Origin: Acanthosoma haemorrhoidale
Taxonomy: Eukaryota; Arthropoda; Insecta; Hemiptera; Acanthosomatidae
Reading direction: 5' to 3'
NCBI GenBank assembly: GCA_930367205.1
Contig: OV884011.1
Span: 137,057,437 to 137,121,436 of the forward strand
DNA: 64,000 nt
Under the pieces are notes generated by a model. It worked only from the letters and a program-made list of their open reading frames with translations. It was not told the origin of the DNA and searched no databases. Position numbers and translations under genes: made by a program. Every line of letters begins with the position of its first letter. The stretch's first letter is position 1. Positions 1 through 12,200 of this stretch are shown here, piece after piece.

Positions 1-1707
1 TACATGGGGCATTTATTGAATAGAAGGGTGTTAAGGGAGCAAGGAGGTAATTATTAAAGGATTATTAAACGCTCCATATTCAGTATTATACGCTTCGATG
101 TCTGAAAACCACTCTGAAAAAAAAAACACTAAAATCTAGCTCATACTCAGAGCACTCGCATCGAGATGTGTTGGTTAAGTGCTGAATAACTCCCAAGTAA
201 CAGAGAGCACGGGCTTGCATAGTTAAAAAAACGTTTACTTACCACCCGTAAATTATAGTTTGGATGGACCGTTAGCTCCAGGTAAATGTTATAAATATGC
301 TCTAATCTAAACACATTTCGTGGATATCATTTTGGTATTAACTTAACCCAAGTCTATTAAACAAGAACAGCTCTTTTTTTTAATCCATCGATCTTTATTT
401 TTCAAAATTTTCTACATACTGGTTATAATGACTTGATCCTCTGTATTAATTTTTTTTTTGGCGGCATGGAAATTTTTAATACATTGTGTGTAGTTGACAA
501 AAAGAGGTGGATCAGATTCGGAAATAGGTAGCAACGATTTGAATTGGCGTAGGAAAGGGACTGGCGGATATCCGGATTACCACTCGAGAGCAGAAGTAAT
601 GACCACCTCCAGTGCTGTGATTTACGTGTACAGTTTCTAATTTGTTCCTGCCACCAAGCAGCTTCTAGTCTGGGCCATTTGAAATATTCAACCCGATTCG
701 TAACCGAGCTCAAAATGAGTCGAATAACGTTCTTCGATAGTAACTTTATTGCCATCACGTATTGTGTTACATGAGATATTGTGCATAAGTTTTTAACAAA
801 CCATTTCAAATTTACACAACTAGAGATATCAATGTCAACTAGCTGGTTGTAAATTGTCTACAACCTTAAATAAAACTTAAAGTGAGATTTGGTCTTCCCG
901 TAGAATATTTAAGTTTTTTCGGCAATCAAGTGTTTGAAAATTTGGAAACGGCTCTATACATTAGCTATGTAGGTAAAACCAGCCGAAACCATTTAAAATG
1001 CCAGCCGAATTTATCCTAACACATGTGATACTAATCTACGATGGGACACATGATATGATGCCTAGACGATATTCAAATCAAGCTGAAACCAAAAAATAAA
1101 AAAAATAAAACTTAGGAAAACACAAAAGAGTGCATAGTTTCGAAAATCACTACCCCTACTCCTGAAGGACCAGTGGCGAACTAGCTACTAATCATCGAAA
1201 ACTTACAAACAACGAAACTCCTTACAAAAACTTCATAAACTTTTTCTCTATATTAGAAGACATTGTCCAATTGGAGTGTTGAGTATTTGCAAAAGATCTC
1301 AGTACTTGTAAAGTATGTAATTATTTTTATTAACATATTTATTTATTTTTAAATCATTAGGTTTTTTCTATTTATATAATTTGCATGTTTGATTTTAGTT
1401 TATAGTGTAAAATTTTAGTTTAGATTATATCCACATATATCTAATAATCTTTTTAGGTATATGTATTATAAATATTACTTTATATACAACCTATAAGGAT
1501 ATCAAGCCCTGCAATATCAGACACATGGATAAAAATATTAGGGTTTTTCGTTAAAAAAAAAAAAAAAAAAAGGGGGGGGTATGCTAAACTATTGGCAAGA
1601 CAAAATTAATTTAAAATGAAATACATTTATTTGCTAAAATAAAATAATAATTCAATTAGTATAACATGTAATTACAAAAAAACAAAACAAAGTAGCTTTT
1701 TGTTAAC
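1..1707. other. AT-rich stretch, nothing identified
   Basis: No recognisable gene or repeat. An open frame of 128 codons lies on the minus strand at 423..809, but it matches no family I know and has no conserved motif. It could be a remnant of an old element or chance. A poly(A) run followed by seven or more G lies near 1555-1578. Confidence 0.4.
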
Positions 1708-1719
1708 TACAACAATGAT

Positions 1720-1974
1720 TTTTTTTTTTTTTTTTCCCTTAGCTCTTATAATTATAAGATTAAGGATGAGGGGAAAATAAAGGGATATTTGGGTTGAGCG
1801 GATCCTACTACGGGTACTAGGAGTACCTGCTTGAAGGTGGTGTGAGGGAATTAAGCAGTGTGGGAAGCCTCGGTAGAGGTTGATAGTTGCGGTACAGTGG
1901 TGAGAGTCCACTGGTGGCTGGGCCTAGAGTCCTTCTAGGCATGTAGGGCAGTCTTATTTAGTCGGATAGCAGTG
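1720..1974 (-). mobile_element. Poly(A) retroposon R, copy 1, with target duplication
   Basis: A unit of about 255 bp ending on the minus strand in a poly(A) run (poly-T at 1720-1735 on the plus strand). It is flanked by a perfect 12-bp direct repeat, TACAACAATGAT, at 1708-1719 and 1975-1986, the expected mark of LINE-driven retroposition. Related copies lie at 3048-3297, 32990-33195 and 46889-47149. No open frame is conserved and no clear tRNA-like promoter is seen, so it may be a SINE or the 3' end of a LINE. Copies 1 and 2 begin at about the same base, which favours a SINE. Confidence 0.75.
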
Positions 1975-1986
1975 TACAACAATGAT

Positions 1987-3047
1987 CACTACTGTTCATT
2001 GTTTTAAAGGTATTATTGCGAGATTCCTTAAAAGCTTCACAGTATTATTGCGAAAGATCTGCCACTGAACGATTTTCTTCCTTTTTAATCATATCATTTA
2101 CTAGTTCCAGTATTTTCCTATTATTGAAATAATAGCTGTTAATTAATAAATAATTCAAAAACATCTTAGAACCTATTCGAATAAGGAAAAATATTTATAA
2201 CTGACTAAACAGATTTCAAAAGAACTGCGGTTGGAAAATGAGTAGTAATTTAGTACGAAGCGTAATAACAGTCGTCTCTTTTGTAGAGCTGCGCCACGCT
2301 CTAAAAGACAGATTGGGTAGGAGAGCAATAATTCCAGGGGGGTGGGAAAATTAAAAACAGTGCTCGCTCGGAGGACCACGGTAATGGACGTGGTAGGAGG
2401 CAATTTTCCAGGCCTAAAAGGGTTTCGGAGATTAATTACAGGTTTTACCTAACGCGATACTCCAATTATGGTGGGAGGTGGAGAGCTGACCCCCACCCCG
2501 TCACCTGGAGGGCTGACCCCCACCCCTTCAGGTGAGGGGGTGGGTCAAACGATGACGGTTGATGGATCGACGTTGGACAATAACATCTGTGTCACACCCC
2601 CACCTGTTCAAATGGCGAAGGCTGGAGCACTCATTACCGGATATGAATTGGGAGGTACGGTATCTTCTGCTTCAGTGACTCTCGGTAATTGGCTCTCACT
2701 TTGCTTCACTAACCAGCATCTCTAACAGGCCTGGAGATATTTCATTCAGTATATTTAGCCCTTATTTTCACCTTATATAAGAAAAAATTCTGGTTATGAG
2801 AAAGTTTTGAAATATTAAACAATTTTATCAGCTCGTCCTGTTAGGGCATGACAGCGAACCAAACTGAGGTTCCGTACCGGACCGTTATGACTCTCGATGA
2901 AACATAGTCTAAACCCTCTATTCCGAGACATGACACCAGTCCGCTACCGGCACGATGGCAACTCACAAGATTGAGTAAAGCAGGCCAAATTGTGGAAATC
3001 ATGGCGCTTGGCCCACCAACAACAAGCCTCTAAGGGGCACCCTCACT
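1987..3047. other. Intervening DNA between two inverted R copies
   Basis: This segment lies between R copy 1 (minus) and R copy 2 (plus). It includes an 85-codon plus-strand frame at 2468..2725 that resembles no family I know; its proline- and threonine-rich start comes from a short imperfect tandem repeat at about 2488-2545. The GC-rich part at 2830-3040 looks unlike the AT-rich surroundings and may be an unrecognised repeat. Confidence 0.35.
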
Positions 3048-3297
3048 GATATCAGACTAAATAAGACTGCACTACATGCCTAGAGAAGACTCTAGGCCCA
3101 GCCACCAGTAGACTCTCACCACTGTACCGCAACAACCAACCTCTACCGAGGCTTCCCACACTCTTTAATTCTCTCACACCACCTTCAAGCAGGTACTTCT
3201 TGAAGTACAAGGATCCGCTCAACGCAAATATTCCTTATTTTTCCCTTTTCCCTAATCTTCTAACGAAAGAGCTTAGAAAAAAAAAAAAAAAAGTCCT
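3048..3297 (+). mobile_element. Poly(A) retroposon R, copy 2
   Basis: Homologous over its whole length to the reverse complement of copy 1: shared blocks include GACTAAATAAGACTGC, the CTCTAGGCCCAGCCACCAG block and a poly(A) end at about 3279-3296. Together with copy 1 it forms an inverted pair about 1.1 kb apart. No convincing target duplication was found. Confidence 0.65.
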
Positions 3298-4261
3298 AAA
3301 ATAATGAGGTTTCACTCTAATCGATGACGATGGTTCTAAATGATAAATGGCCCTGATAAAGTGACTTTTCCGGGAGCAGTTGGCCCTGATCATTTACAGC
3401 AGCTAGCTGTAAAAGTGGCACTCAGGATCGATTATAATGTAAATTAAAAAACGTGGAAAAAAAAAACTATTAATACTAAAAGTGTACCCTGCGTATTTTG
3501 ATGTGTACCTAATGTATTTCAATGACAGACAATTGTCTGTTGAGAGCATTGGGTTAAGTAATATATGGATCATACTTGAATAACAAGAAGTTTGACAGAT
3601 CATCTGGAGTATTTGCTTGTGGGTATTTATCGATGAAATCAAACAACGGTCAACCAACTTCTTTGTTATTCCGCCATTTTCATGTTTTGCGAAACACATT
3701 TTGAATTGATCGATTCTTATTAGCTGGGGCTTGTTAATACTACAAAATATAATTGAATGTTTCGTACAATAGTGTTTAAAGACATCTAAGCACTACAATA
3801 AGAGATGTTGTTTTGTAGCACTTGAAAATGACAGCTTGTATATAGTAAAAAAAGCGTGCTTATAATCTATGTAGTTATGTACCTATGTAGTAGGATTATA
3901 GAAGTATGCAGTTCATAAATCCAATATAGCTAGACGCCGTATATAGCTAACTAATTACTCTCTACTCAATCAGATCAAGTAAACAAATAAAAATACCTAT
4001 GTAAATATTCTCTATAAAATAAATAACGTGGCTGCAGACGAATTCACAGGTCACCGCTAGAGTAGCCAGCTCAAGCAGCAGGAGTTAGGCTAGGGAGCCT
4101 GATTGTCCAAAATAAACACCCTCCTGATTAGCCGATGTATCTCATTGGCTGATTATAGCTACATGTGCACCCCGCTTTATGCTGACGATTCAGACTCACT
4201 GTGTAGTATTCTCCTTTCAGAAGGTAAGAAGCCACTTACTGATGCACCGTAAGTAGTCACC
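3298..4261. other. No gene identified
   Basis: AT-rich sequence. A 98-codon minus-strand frame at 3403..3699 has no recognisable motif and I do not regard it as a gene. Nothing else could be supported. Confidence 0.35.
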
Positions 4262-4572
4262 TAAATTACTTATGAAAGTGGTCCGACATACCTCATTCGA
4301 GCAGTGGTGGAACGGTGAACTCCACGAAGTCCTTGAGCTTCCAAAGGTGGATGAGTTCATTCGTCGTAGACATTTTAAATTATTTGAATTACTGCAGTAT
4401 TTAACCACTATATCGCCCCCTCCGTTTCTATATCGATGGTAGCAGGCAGCCAAGGTGGGAATACTTTAGGTTTACGTTAGTTTGTAAGTTAGTCGTAAGA
4501 TAGCTTTAGGAACCTATATATAGTCCGAAGGTGAACCCCATCGCCTAGTCTTTTTTGTATTATATAGAATTT
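4262..4572 (+). mobile_element. LINE-B (Jockey-like) 3' end fragment
   Basis: The translated plus strand matches the last part of the LINE-B reverse transcriptase protein at 32350-32574 (shared residues include TSFEQ, ELHE, VDEFI, RRH and QYLT), interrupted by stops. It then continues into the same 3' untranslated end with an AGGTGA...CCT hairpin. It is a 5'-truncated, decayed copy. Confidence 0.75.
4529..4546 (+). other. LINE-B 3' hairpin (decayed copy)
   Basis: AGGTGA pairs with TCGCCT across a six-base loop. The LINE-B copy at 32680-32697 has TCACCT instead; the A-to-G change here keeps pairing as a G-U wobble. Confidence 0.55.
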
Positions 4573-4689
4573 TTAACAGAAATCAGAGAGTATCAAATGT
4601 AACAAAAACTTCTAAAAGTGCATTGCATTGCAGTGTAAGTAGCCATCTGCAGCAATTTATATTATTTTTATAAAGATTTAGATTTTCCA

Positions 4690-4834
4690 ATTACAAATCT
4701 TTATTGTAATAAAACTACAATATGTCTTATTAGGCAATACTTAATTGTGTTCGATGTTCTCATTCATACCATTTTTACAATTCTTCATTCACTCGCTTAT
4801 TCATTCAGTATTAACCAATAGGCCAGAGACCTCC
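4690..4834 (-). mobile_element. LINE-A (Jockey-like) 3' end fragment
   Basis: On the minus strand this reads as a diverged copy of the LINE-A terminal 140 bp: the GAATGAGCGAGTGAA-like block, a poorly kept GTAAA..ATGGTATGAATGA block and TTGCCTAATAAG near the end. It is strongly 5'-truncated and mutated. Confidence 0.65.
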
Positions 4835-4969
4835 CAAATAATTTAATTAAATTAAAATATAAAATTAGGTGTTAAGAAAAAAAAACGAAAAATTCAATTT
4901 GAACCATGACTCGCCTCTGGTACTTGCAGCTGCAATAATGTTTCTTAACTACCGCCTTAGCTTTTATGA

Positions 4970-5290
4970 AGACCTCTACACCCCTTTACTCCTAACCAGC
5001 TAGATTTAGTCTTGGCACTGCCTGCACCCACAGCATTCCCTGAGGAGTTCCCTGGCTTTGCCCCACTAGATTGGGATATCATTAAAAGGGACCCTTTCCA
5101 GCAGAAGATGGCTTCTGCCCTACATATTATCCAAGTAGTGTTTTGACAGTGGTCCAGTCCGCTTCTTTCTGGTTTGCACTCGCCTTTGAAATTGGACGGT
5201 TTAAGCGTTAAACATTCTGTTACAGGTTTCCTTCCAACAGCGCTATCTCATCACGGGTAGATCTCTGTGAGCCTTGCTTCTGAGTTAGCA
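4970..5290 (+). repeat. Dispersed repeat, diverged, related to 33270-33560
   Basis: Shares with 33270-33560 a block around GTCCAGTCCGC and GCACTCGCCTTTG, with matching flanking pieces, at perhaps 65-70% identity by eye. No frame is conserved. It may be an old copy of the GC-rich LTR-like sequence at 33196-33864. Confidence 0.45.
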
Positions 5291-7210
5291 CAACTAAATC
5301 TTTTTTCTACTTTTGCTTAAAGAAGTTCAATTATTACTTTTACCATATTTTCTTTCCTCTAATGAGCAAATAGAGAGGAATAGCATTCTTCCAATCCTTG
5401 ATTGATAATGACTTTTTTTTTTTAACACCACCTAAATTCTTCGATTGAACTGCAATAAATTATAAATTTAAGTTTAATTAAATCAATCAAAATGATTAAA
5501 TTTGGTGAACGTCTGTGTTTGGAGAGTGGTGCATTTCCATACCACTTTTGGAATTGGATGATTCATGAAGATTAGTGTTGGAATCTTATAGAAAAATTAG
5601 AAGAAATCATTCTAAGAGGAGTGGGTAAGTAATGAAACTTCCAACTCCAATCGTACTTATATATCGTGCTAAGGAAAAACTCCTTTCGAGGAGTCTAGGA
5701 GAAGGCGTCCATTTAGTAAATGAAAGCGTTGTAGAAAATCTCTACCGAAAATGAAGAGAAGTATCTCCCTTGACAAACAAAACTGGTAAACGTCAACACA
5801 ATGTACACGTCACTCTCCTAACTCCTCCTCTAATTTCATTAGTTCCCATCGTTACAAGGCAGCATTGTATTTCGCGCGATGAAAGGAGTCTTTGTTAATG
5901 AAATCTGATTAAAAAAATTATGAAGCTCTGTTGCAAAAAAATAATTATGAAATTTTTACCATTATTGCCAAGTATTTTTTATATTTTAATTACGTTTAAT
6001 TATTAATAATTGATTTATTCGGTTTATGGCCTCAGTACAACCATATATACAATGTTTCCTGTGTTTTAGTGACTGTAGTGATATTGTACCAAGCCAAGAT
6101 TTTACTAATACTAAGTTTTGAATTATATTTATATTAATCATTTTATATAAGTTTTTATATAATTAATTATATGTGGCATTAATAAACATTAAAAGCTCTG
6201 TAGGATGACCATAGTCATCCATTACGATATCATGTATGTTTGGCAACATTAATGACTCCAATATTGAATGTTCCAACTTAGGCATAAGATATAATATTTT
6301 CTTACCCCTCTACTGTATAATAACGTAAATAATAAAGAAAAAAACATCTTACGATCTCTCTAGGTAACACTCTTTCTATTCAAGATAAACCGGATTTAAT
6401 TTTTACTCATCACCGAACCGTTTCATGCTCTAAGTAATTAAGCTCTGACTAGTGCTCCAAGTTAAATATGAGAAAAGGGCGTCAATAACACATGCGGATG
6501 GACGACATACCCTAAAAAAAAGATATATAGTTATTTTTGTATTGGCCAGCCTGATTTCTATCGATTATTCAGTTCCGAAAATGCAAGATTTCATATAATA
6601 CAAATTTTATCACTAATTTGGGCAAGGAAAAAGTACAACTACGTGTGGATGAGCACAGGACATAAAATATTGAAGGGTACGGAATCATATAACGTTTTCT
6701 GTGACAGATTACAAAAACAGGCATAAAATGACTGTACAGGCTGTATCTTACTATTACGGCATTCCTGGGACTGTTATTAATTTAATACACGGAAAAACTG
6801 CAATCAAACTCTTAATAATATAGTCAACCATAACAGCGAGGGATTCGTAATGTCAAAAAGTTAAAACGGAGAAGTTTGAGCGTTTTGAATTGAACATACG
6901 AACGGTCATCTCATGATTTATTATACCCCACCTTTGGTTTAACGTACCCCCAATAGTCAACAATGCAGAAAATATTAAATCCACATAGTTATTTTTAAAA
7001 GTTTTATTTATTACTCCACCCTTCAAGAGAGTAAATCAAGTGCAAAAGTGATTTAAAACTTGTATTCTCGTTCGTGGCATCTTATTTATAAATTATATAT
7101 GGGCACTAACGTTCTTTCCTCACAAACACTATATTTTATATTTTTATGTTTTGTTTCTGATTTTTTTTAAGCGATTTTGTGGAATCACTTTTAGTTTCAT
7201 TTGAAAAAAA
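5291..7210. other. AT-rich, nothing identified
   Basis: No open frame of note, no repeat partner within the window and no RNA gene recognised. Confidence 0.4.
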
Positions 7211-7920
7211 TATTACATGTGTTATTTCTTAAACATTTATAAGGTAAATAAAGTTACAGACCACTATCGAGAGGTGGTCAAGTATTCTGGTGTGGTTTGC
7301 GTTGAGTGTTTTGTGAACAAACTTTTGTCAAAAAATATTTTATATTGTTTATTTATATCATCATCCAAAAAAACAAAAAATATTATAAAAACTGTAGTAA
7401 ACTGAAGTAATCGGATATTCTGCTTCGTGTGGCATTGTTGTGCAGAAAAAGCGAAAACACGCTGTCCCCCAGAATGGAGTTTGAAATAATAACCGCTTGA
7501 AAAGGGCGAATGTGTAAGGTAAGTAGCATTACCATGACAACAAGGGTGGAACTGCCTACACAACTTCCGGTTACGAGAACAACTTTGTTATCCGGAGGCG
7601 GCAGTCTCGGTGCCTTTAGCAACTTCATCAGTGGCGTTGCATCATGCATGGGCACAGCTCAGCTACAGAACATAGCAGCTTACACCAACAAATGGTCTTG
7701 GGATATGATGACTTAAAGCTTGACGAGTCATTTATAACGTTTTAATAATTATGGCGTGTAAATTTCCTGTTGGATGCAATGATCAGAAAAAATTTTCTTT
7801 TTTTTTTCATTCTTTTGTACTTTGGAATGGTGATTCCTCTAGCAAGATCACTATCAAGTATCGCCCATCCATACAACCTTCCTCGGATAATGAAGTGGAA
7901 GTTGCCCCTTAATCTTCTGT
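7211..7920. other. Unassigned segment with short overlapping open frames
   Basis: Short frames overlap on both strands: plus 7510..7716 (68 codons) and minus 7264..7563 and 7383..7655. The 7430-7720 part is less AT-rich than its surroundings, as a decayed element or an exon might be. None of the translations is recognisable, so I assign no gene. Confidence 0.3.
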
Positions 7921-7924
7921 AAAT

Positions 7925-7998
7925 ATTTAGTCACTGGGAATTCTGACAATGGTAATTTTTTCCCTCATGTCCTGAATCAATGTATATTGTAAATATGG
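7925..7998 (+). mobile_element. LINE-A 3' end relic, left half (split by gypsy-1)
   Basis: Aligns with the LINE-A 3' untranslated region: an AGTCACTGGGA...CTGACAATGG stretch, then CATGTCCTGAAT and TTGTAAATATGG. The right half continues at 13848 beyond the gypsy-1 element. The LINE relic is therefore older than gypsy-1. Confidence 0.65.
7994..7998. repeat. Target site duplication of gypsy-1 (left)
   Basis: TATGG, repeated exactly at 13843-13847; 5 bp is the usual size for Ty3/gypsy integration. Confidence 0.9.
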
Positions 7999-8661
7999 TG
8001 TCAGGGGCGTCACTAGGGGAGTGCCTGATCACTCTAGCCCTGGTGACAAGTGCGGATTGATGCAGTTTATAACATGGACCATTGTTCCATGTCGGCATTT
8101 TTATATCTGACTCCATTTATTGATAGGAATGTGTCGCGACAAGACACTATGTTCAAAAGAAAAAGGTAGAGAGGTAGCATAAATGATAATACCGGTTCAG
8201 AGTTCAAACGGGGCACGGCTGCGTAGCAGACTGAGGGCGGCAGGTGGTCGGAAGACTCGGCAGACAGCGTGACGACTTATAGGACAGCAGGGAGAGAGAG
8301 TAGGGTTTTCTCCTTATTCCCTCACCTTTTTATATCATCTCCCCTCCCTCGCGAGAGGTGCAGTTGCTGACAGGGGCATGTTTTATGATACGTGGTGACC
8401 ACTTTGCTGTATGGCCGTTGGGATAAAAAGGGTGTGTTTATGGCAGGAAGGTGGCTAATTCGTGTAGGTTTACAGCCGTACCCTTTGAGTTGCTGTCTAC
8501 GACTTCCGACCTCTCTATGATTTATTACCGTCTGTCGGTGTTCGTACTACGTGCCGCGACCCTGATTTATTCCAAAGAAGCTTACAAGATTTACATTATA
8601 TTATCATACATTATGAACCAGAGTGTAGGGTAATTTACATATATAGTTAGCGGTCGCTATA
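7999..8661 (-). repeat. gypsy-1 3' LTR
   Basis: Direct repeat of 13180-13842. On the minus strand it begins TATAGCGACCGC and ends ...CGCCCCTGACA, so only the CA end is canonical. A 60-codon open frame in each LTR (8451..8633 and 13632..13814) is a by-product, not a gene. Confidence 0.95.
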
Positions 8662-8676
8662 GAGCTCCCCCAAATT
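8662..8676 (-). other. gypsy-1 polypurine tract
   Basis: On the minus strand AATTTGGGGGAGCTC lies directly before the 3' LTR, where the primer for plus-strand DNA synthesis is expected. Confidence 0.75.
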
Positions 8677-9213
8677 GCCCTACACTCGGTAATTATTGAG
8701 TTTTTTTGTTTTTTTTTACATTGCTTACATTATATAATACGTACATGATACAAACAGATTTTTATCAATTTTTCTTAAATGCTTACACTTGTGTGTATAT
8801 TGGAAATTATTTGTCGAACAATTATTACTAATAAACAATTAAATATATGTTATACTACAAAAAAACAATTATCTTTCACATGGGTGACAATAAAAGAATT
8901 CATATTTTACTTGATTAAGTACCAAGTTAGCTCATTACAGTGTAACAATTACAAACAGTTAAAAGTATTAAGATACACATATTTACGTACACATTCGACT
9001 GACATAATTTTACTCTATTGATCGCTGTTAACATTTACGACGAGAAAAACAAAAAAAAAAAAAAAAAACATATGATATAAATTGAGTTACAGGAGCCAGT
9101 GCGAACTTTCGGTCCTAATAAAAATTATTATAGCGTATCTTTCGAAACAACCTACAACAGAGAGAGAAAAAAAATATTATTAATTATATTTCATCAGTGA
9201 GTTCATTTTATAT
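8677..9213 (-). other. gypsy-1 3' non-coding region
   Basis: AT-rich sequence between the gag-pol stop and the polypurine tract, with a poly(A) run at about 9050-9068. An 80-codon plus-strand frame at 8779..9021 has no features of a gene. No envelope or accessory frame is seen on the element's strand. Confidence 0.6.
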
Positions 9214-12200
9214 TTACCGTCGTGCTACCGCACTCCTTGTGCAGAGGTATGGTGGTGGAGGGTTTCCTAATTCCTCTGGTTCACCCGGTGGAGGTAAACT
9301 TTCGGCTGTGTCTAGCAAATAGGCTGGCTTTACACGGTCTAGGGAGATGCGAGTCTCTTTATTATCTGCCCTTATGACCAAGGTTTTATTTTTCCTGCTG
9401 ACTACGAGGTGCGGGCCAGTATAAGCCGGTTCTAGGCTACGCCGGTGTTCTTGTCGAACGAAAACGTGAGTGCAGTTGTTGAGGTCCTTGCTGACGAACG
9501 TCTTCCTCGTGTCTTTCCGGTGTTGAGTGATGTCGCGTCGGACGTCAAGATCTACTCGTGTTGGTGTAAAGTATTCTCCAGGAAGGCGTAAGGGTTTTTG
9601 GTATGTTCGCTCGGCGACACTGCACCCTAGGTCCTCTTTGATTACACTTCGTAGGCCGAGCAGGACTGCTGGCAGGCTTCGCGTCCATTGACGGTGTTGT
9701 GAATGGGCGGTTAGTGCGGCTTTAAGCGAGCGGTGCCATCGTTCAATTCGGCCGTTTGACTGTGGATGGTAGGCGATAGTCCGTATTCTCTCGACACCCA
9801 GGAGGCGAGTTAGCCTCGTGAACAGGTCTGATTCAAACTGGCGGCCTTGGTCAGTCGTTATTCGCATAGGTGTGCCGAACCTGGCGACCCAGCCACTAAA
9901 GAAGGCGTCGGCTACGGTGGTAGCTTCCATGTTGCCAAGTGGGATTGCTTCCGGCCATCCCGTGGCTCGGTCAATCATGGTGAGGATGTATCGCTTCCCC
10001 TCTGACGTTGGCAGTGGTCCTACGAGATCGATATGCACGTGCTCGAACTTTCCCGCGTCCGCGAATCGCCCTGAAGGGGTGATGGTGTGACGGTGTATTT
10101 TTGAGGTCTGGCATGCTATACAACATCGCGCCCATCGAGCCACGTCAGCGTTCATACCCGGCCAAAAAAACCTCTGGCTCATCATCTTCCGACTTGCTCT
10201 TACTCCTGGGTGGCTTAGGCTGTGCAGCTGGTCGAAGGTGGATCTTCGAAAACCCGAAGGCAAGTACGGCCTTGGCTCCCCCAGTGAGGTCTCGCAAATG
10301 AGAGAAATGTCGCTGCCGGGGATGTTAACGGGCTCTAGCCTGCATGTGGTGTTCTGTTCCCTGACGAGTGTTAATTCGTGATCTTCTACTTGAGCCGTGT
10401 GTAATTTTTGAAAATTTTCAGGTACACCGACGGCTTCTATTCGCGAGAGGGCATCCGCCACGACGTTGTCCTCGCCCTTACAATAGCGTATTTCTGTTGT
10501 GAATTGAGCTATGTAATTTAGGTATCGCATGCGTCGTGGGCAGGAAGTGTCACTTTGTTGGGCCATGGCGTGTGTGAGCGGCTTGTGGTCTGTATAAATG
10601 ATTACTTCCCGCGCTTCGAGATGCTGTCGAAAATATTTGACTGCTTCGTAGATAGCTAATAGCTCTCTATCGAAGGTGCTGTATTTCGACTGAGCAGTGT
10701 TGAAAGCGCGGCTGAAGAAACCGATGGGCCTTAGAGCGCCTCCCTCCATCTGTTGTAGTGCCGCACCCATAGCTGTGTCGCTGGCGTCAGCGGCTAGGAT
10801 GAGCTGCCCGTCTGTTGATGGGTGAGCAAGATGGGCGGCGTTTGCCAGAGTCCTGCGGGTTTTCTCGAAGGCGCTAGCAGCTTCTTCGGTCCAGTCGATT
10901 ATGGTACGGTCATTTTTCTTGGCCCCCTGTAGGTAGGCGTTAAGTACCCTCTGGTGTTCCGCTGCGTTAGGTAAGCACCGGCGATAAAAGTTGATCATAC
11001 CGAGAAAACGTCTGAGGTCTCGTATCGCAGTTGGTCGGGGGTAGTCTAAGATCACCTGTACTTTAGCTGGCGATGGAACGATGCCCTGGGGTGAGACGTG
11101 GTACCCTAGGAATCCGACCCCGGGCTGTCCTAGCACGCATTTCGTGATGTTAAGGGTTAGACTATGAGCCGCCAGACGACCGAAGACTGTTTCCAGGTGA
11201 CGCTGGTGTTCCTCTTCGTTGGCCGAAGCGATTAGTATGTCATCGAGGTATACGAACACAAATTGTAGATCTCTAAAAATGTTGTCCATATACCTCTGGA
11301 ACGACTGGGCAGCGTTGCGAAGTCCGAACGTCATTCGGAGGAATTCAAAAAGTCCGAAGGGTGTGATAATAGCCGTCTTGGGGATGTCCTGAGGGTTTAC
11401 CGGAATGTGATGGTAAGCCCTTTTGATGTCAAGTGTTGAAAATATGGTAGTGCCAAACAACTGGTTGTTAAAGTCTGAAATATTGGGCACACCATAACGG
11501 TCTGGGATGGTTTTATTGTTCAGTTGTCGGTAGTCTCCGCAGGGGCGTATTGTTCCGTCCTTTTTCGTAACAATGTGAAGGGGGCTGGCCCACGGGCTGT
11601 TGGAGGGCCGACAAATTCCTTCGTCCATCATACGCCGGAATTCTTCCTTGGCGGCCTGATATTTTGCTGGCGCTAATCGACGAGCCTTGCTGCATACGGG
11701 CGGTCCCCGAGTGTCTATGTAGTGCTCTACCTTTGTCGGCGGAATTGAGCCCATAGGTTGTTGTGGTCGTGTTAGCTGAGGGTAGCGCCGTAAGAGGCCG
11801 GCGTATTTGTTGCCGGGTGGTATGTTTGATATCACGGAGAGCGTAGCGACGTGTGTTCTTCCCGTGGTACGACGACCGGTCATGCCATCGATCAGCTGGC
11901 GGTGCTGAAGATCTACCAGTAGGTGATAATGAGCCAGGAAGTCGGCACCTAGGATTGGCTGCTGGACTTCTGCCATAATGAAGTTCCATTTAAAGATTCG
12001 TTGCAGGCCTAGGTCGAGGTTCCTGTTGACTTCTCCATACGTTGGAATGGCGCTGCCGTTAGCGGCGTAGAGCTGGTAGTCGGAAGATCTAGCCTTTTTT
12101 ACCTTGGGTGGTGGAAGTACGGAGATAGCTGTTCCCGTATCTATCAGATAATGCTGCCGAGTGCGGACGTCTGTCACGAATAGGCGGCGAAAGGTTAGGC

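Noticed and set aside
423..809. 128-codon minus-strand frame
   Set aside because: No motif, no relative within the window and unremarkable composition. Left as unassigned.
8451..8633. 60-codon frame, repeated at 13632-13814
   Set aside because: It lies inside the gypsy-1 LTR on the strand opposite to the element; its repetition follows from the LTR pair.
11513..11989. 158-codon second frame in gypsy-1
   Set aside because: An alternative frame of the GC-rich gag-pol gene with no motif of its own.
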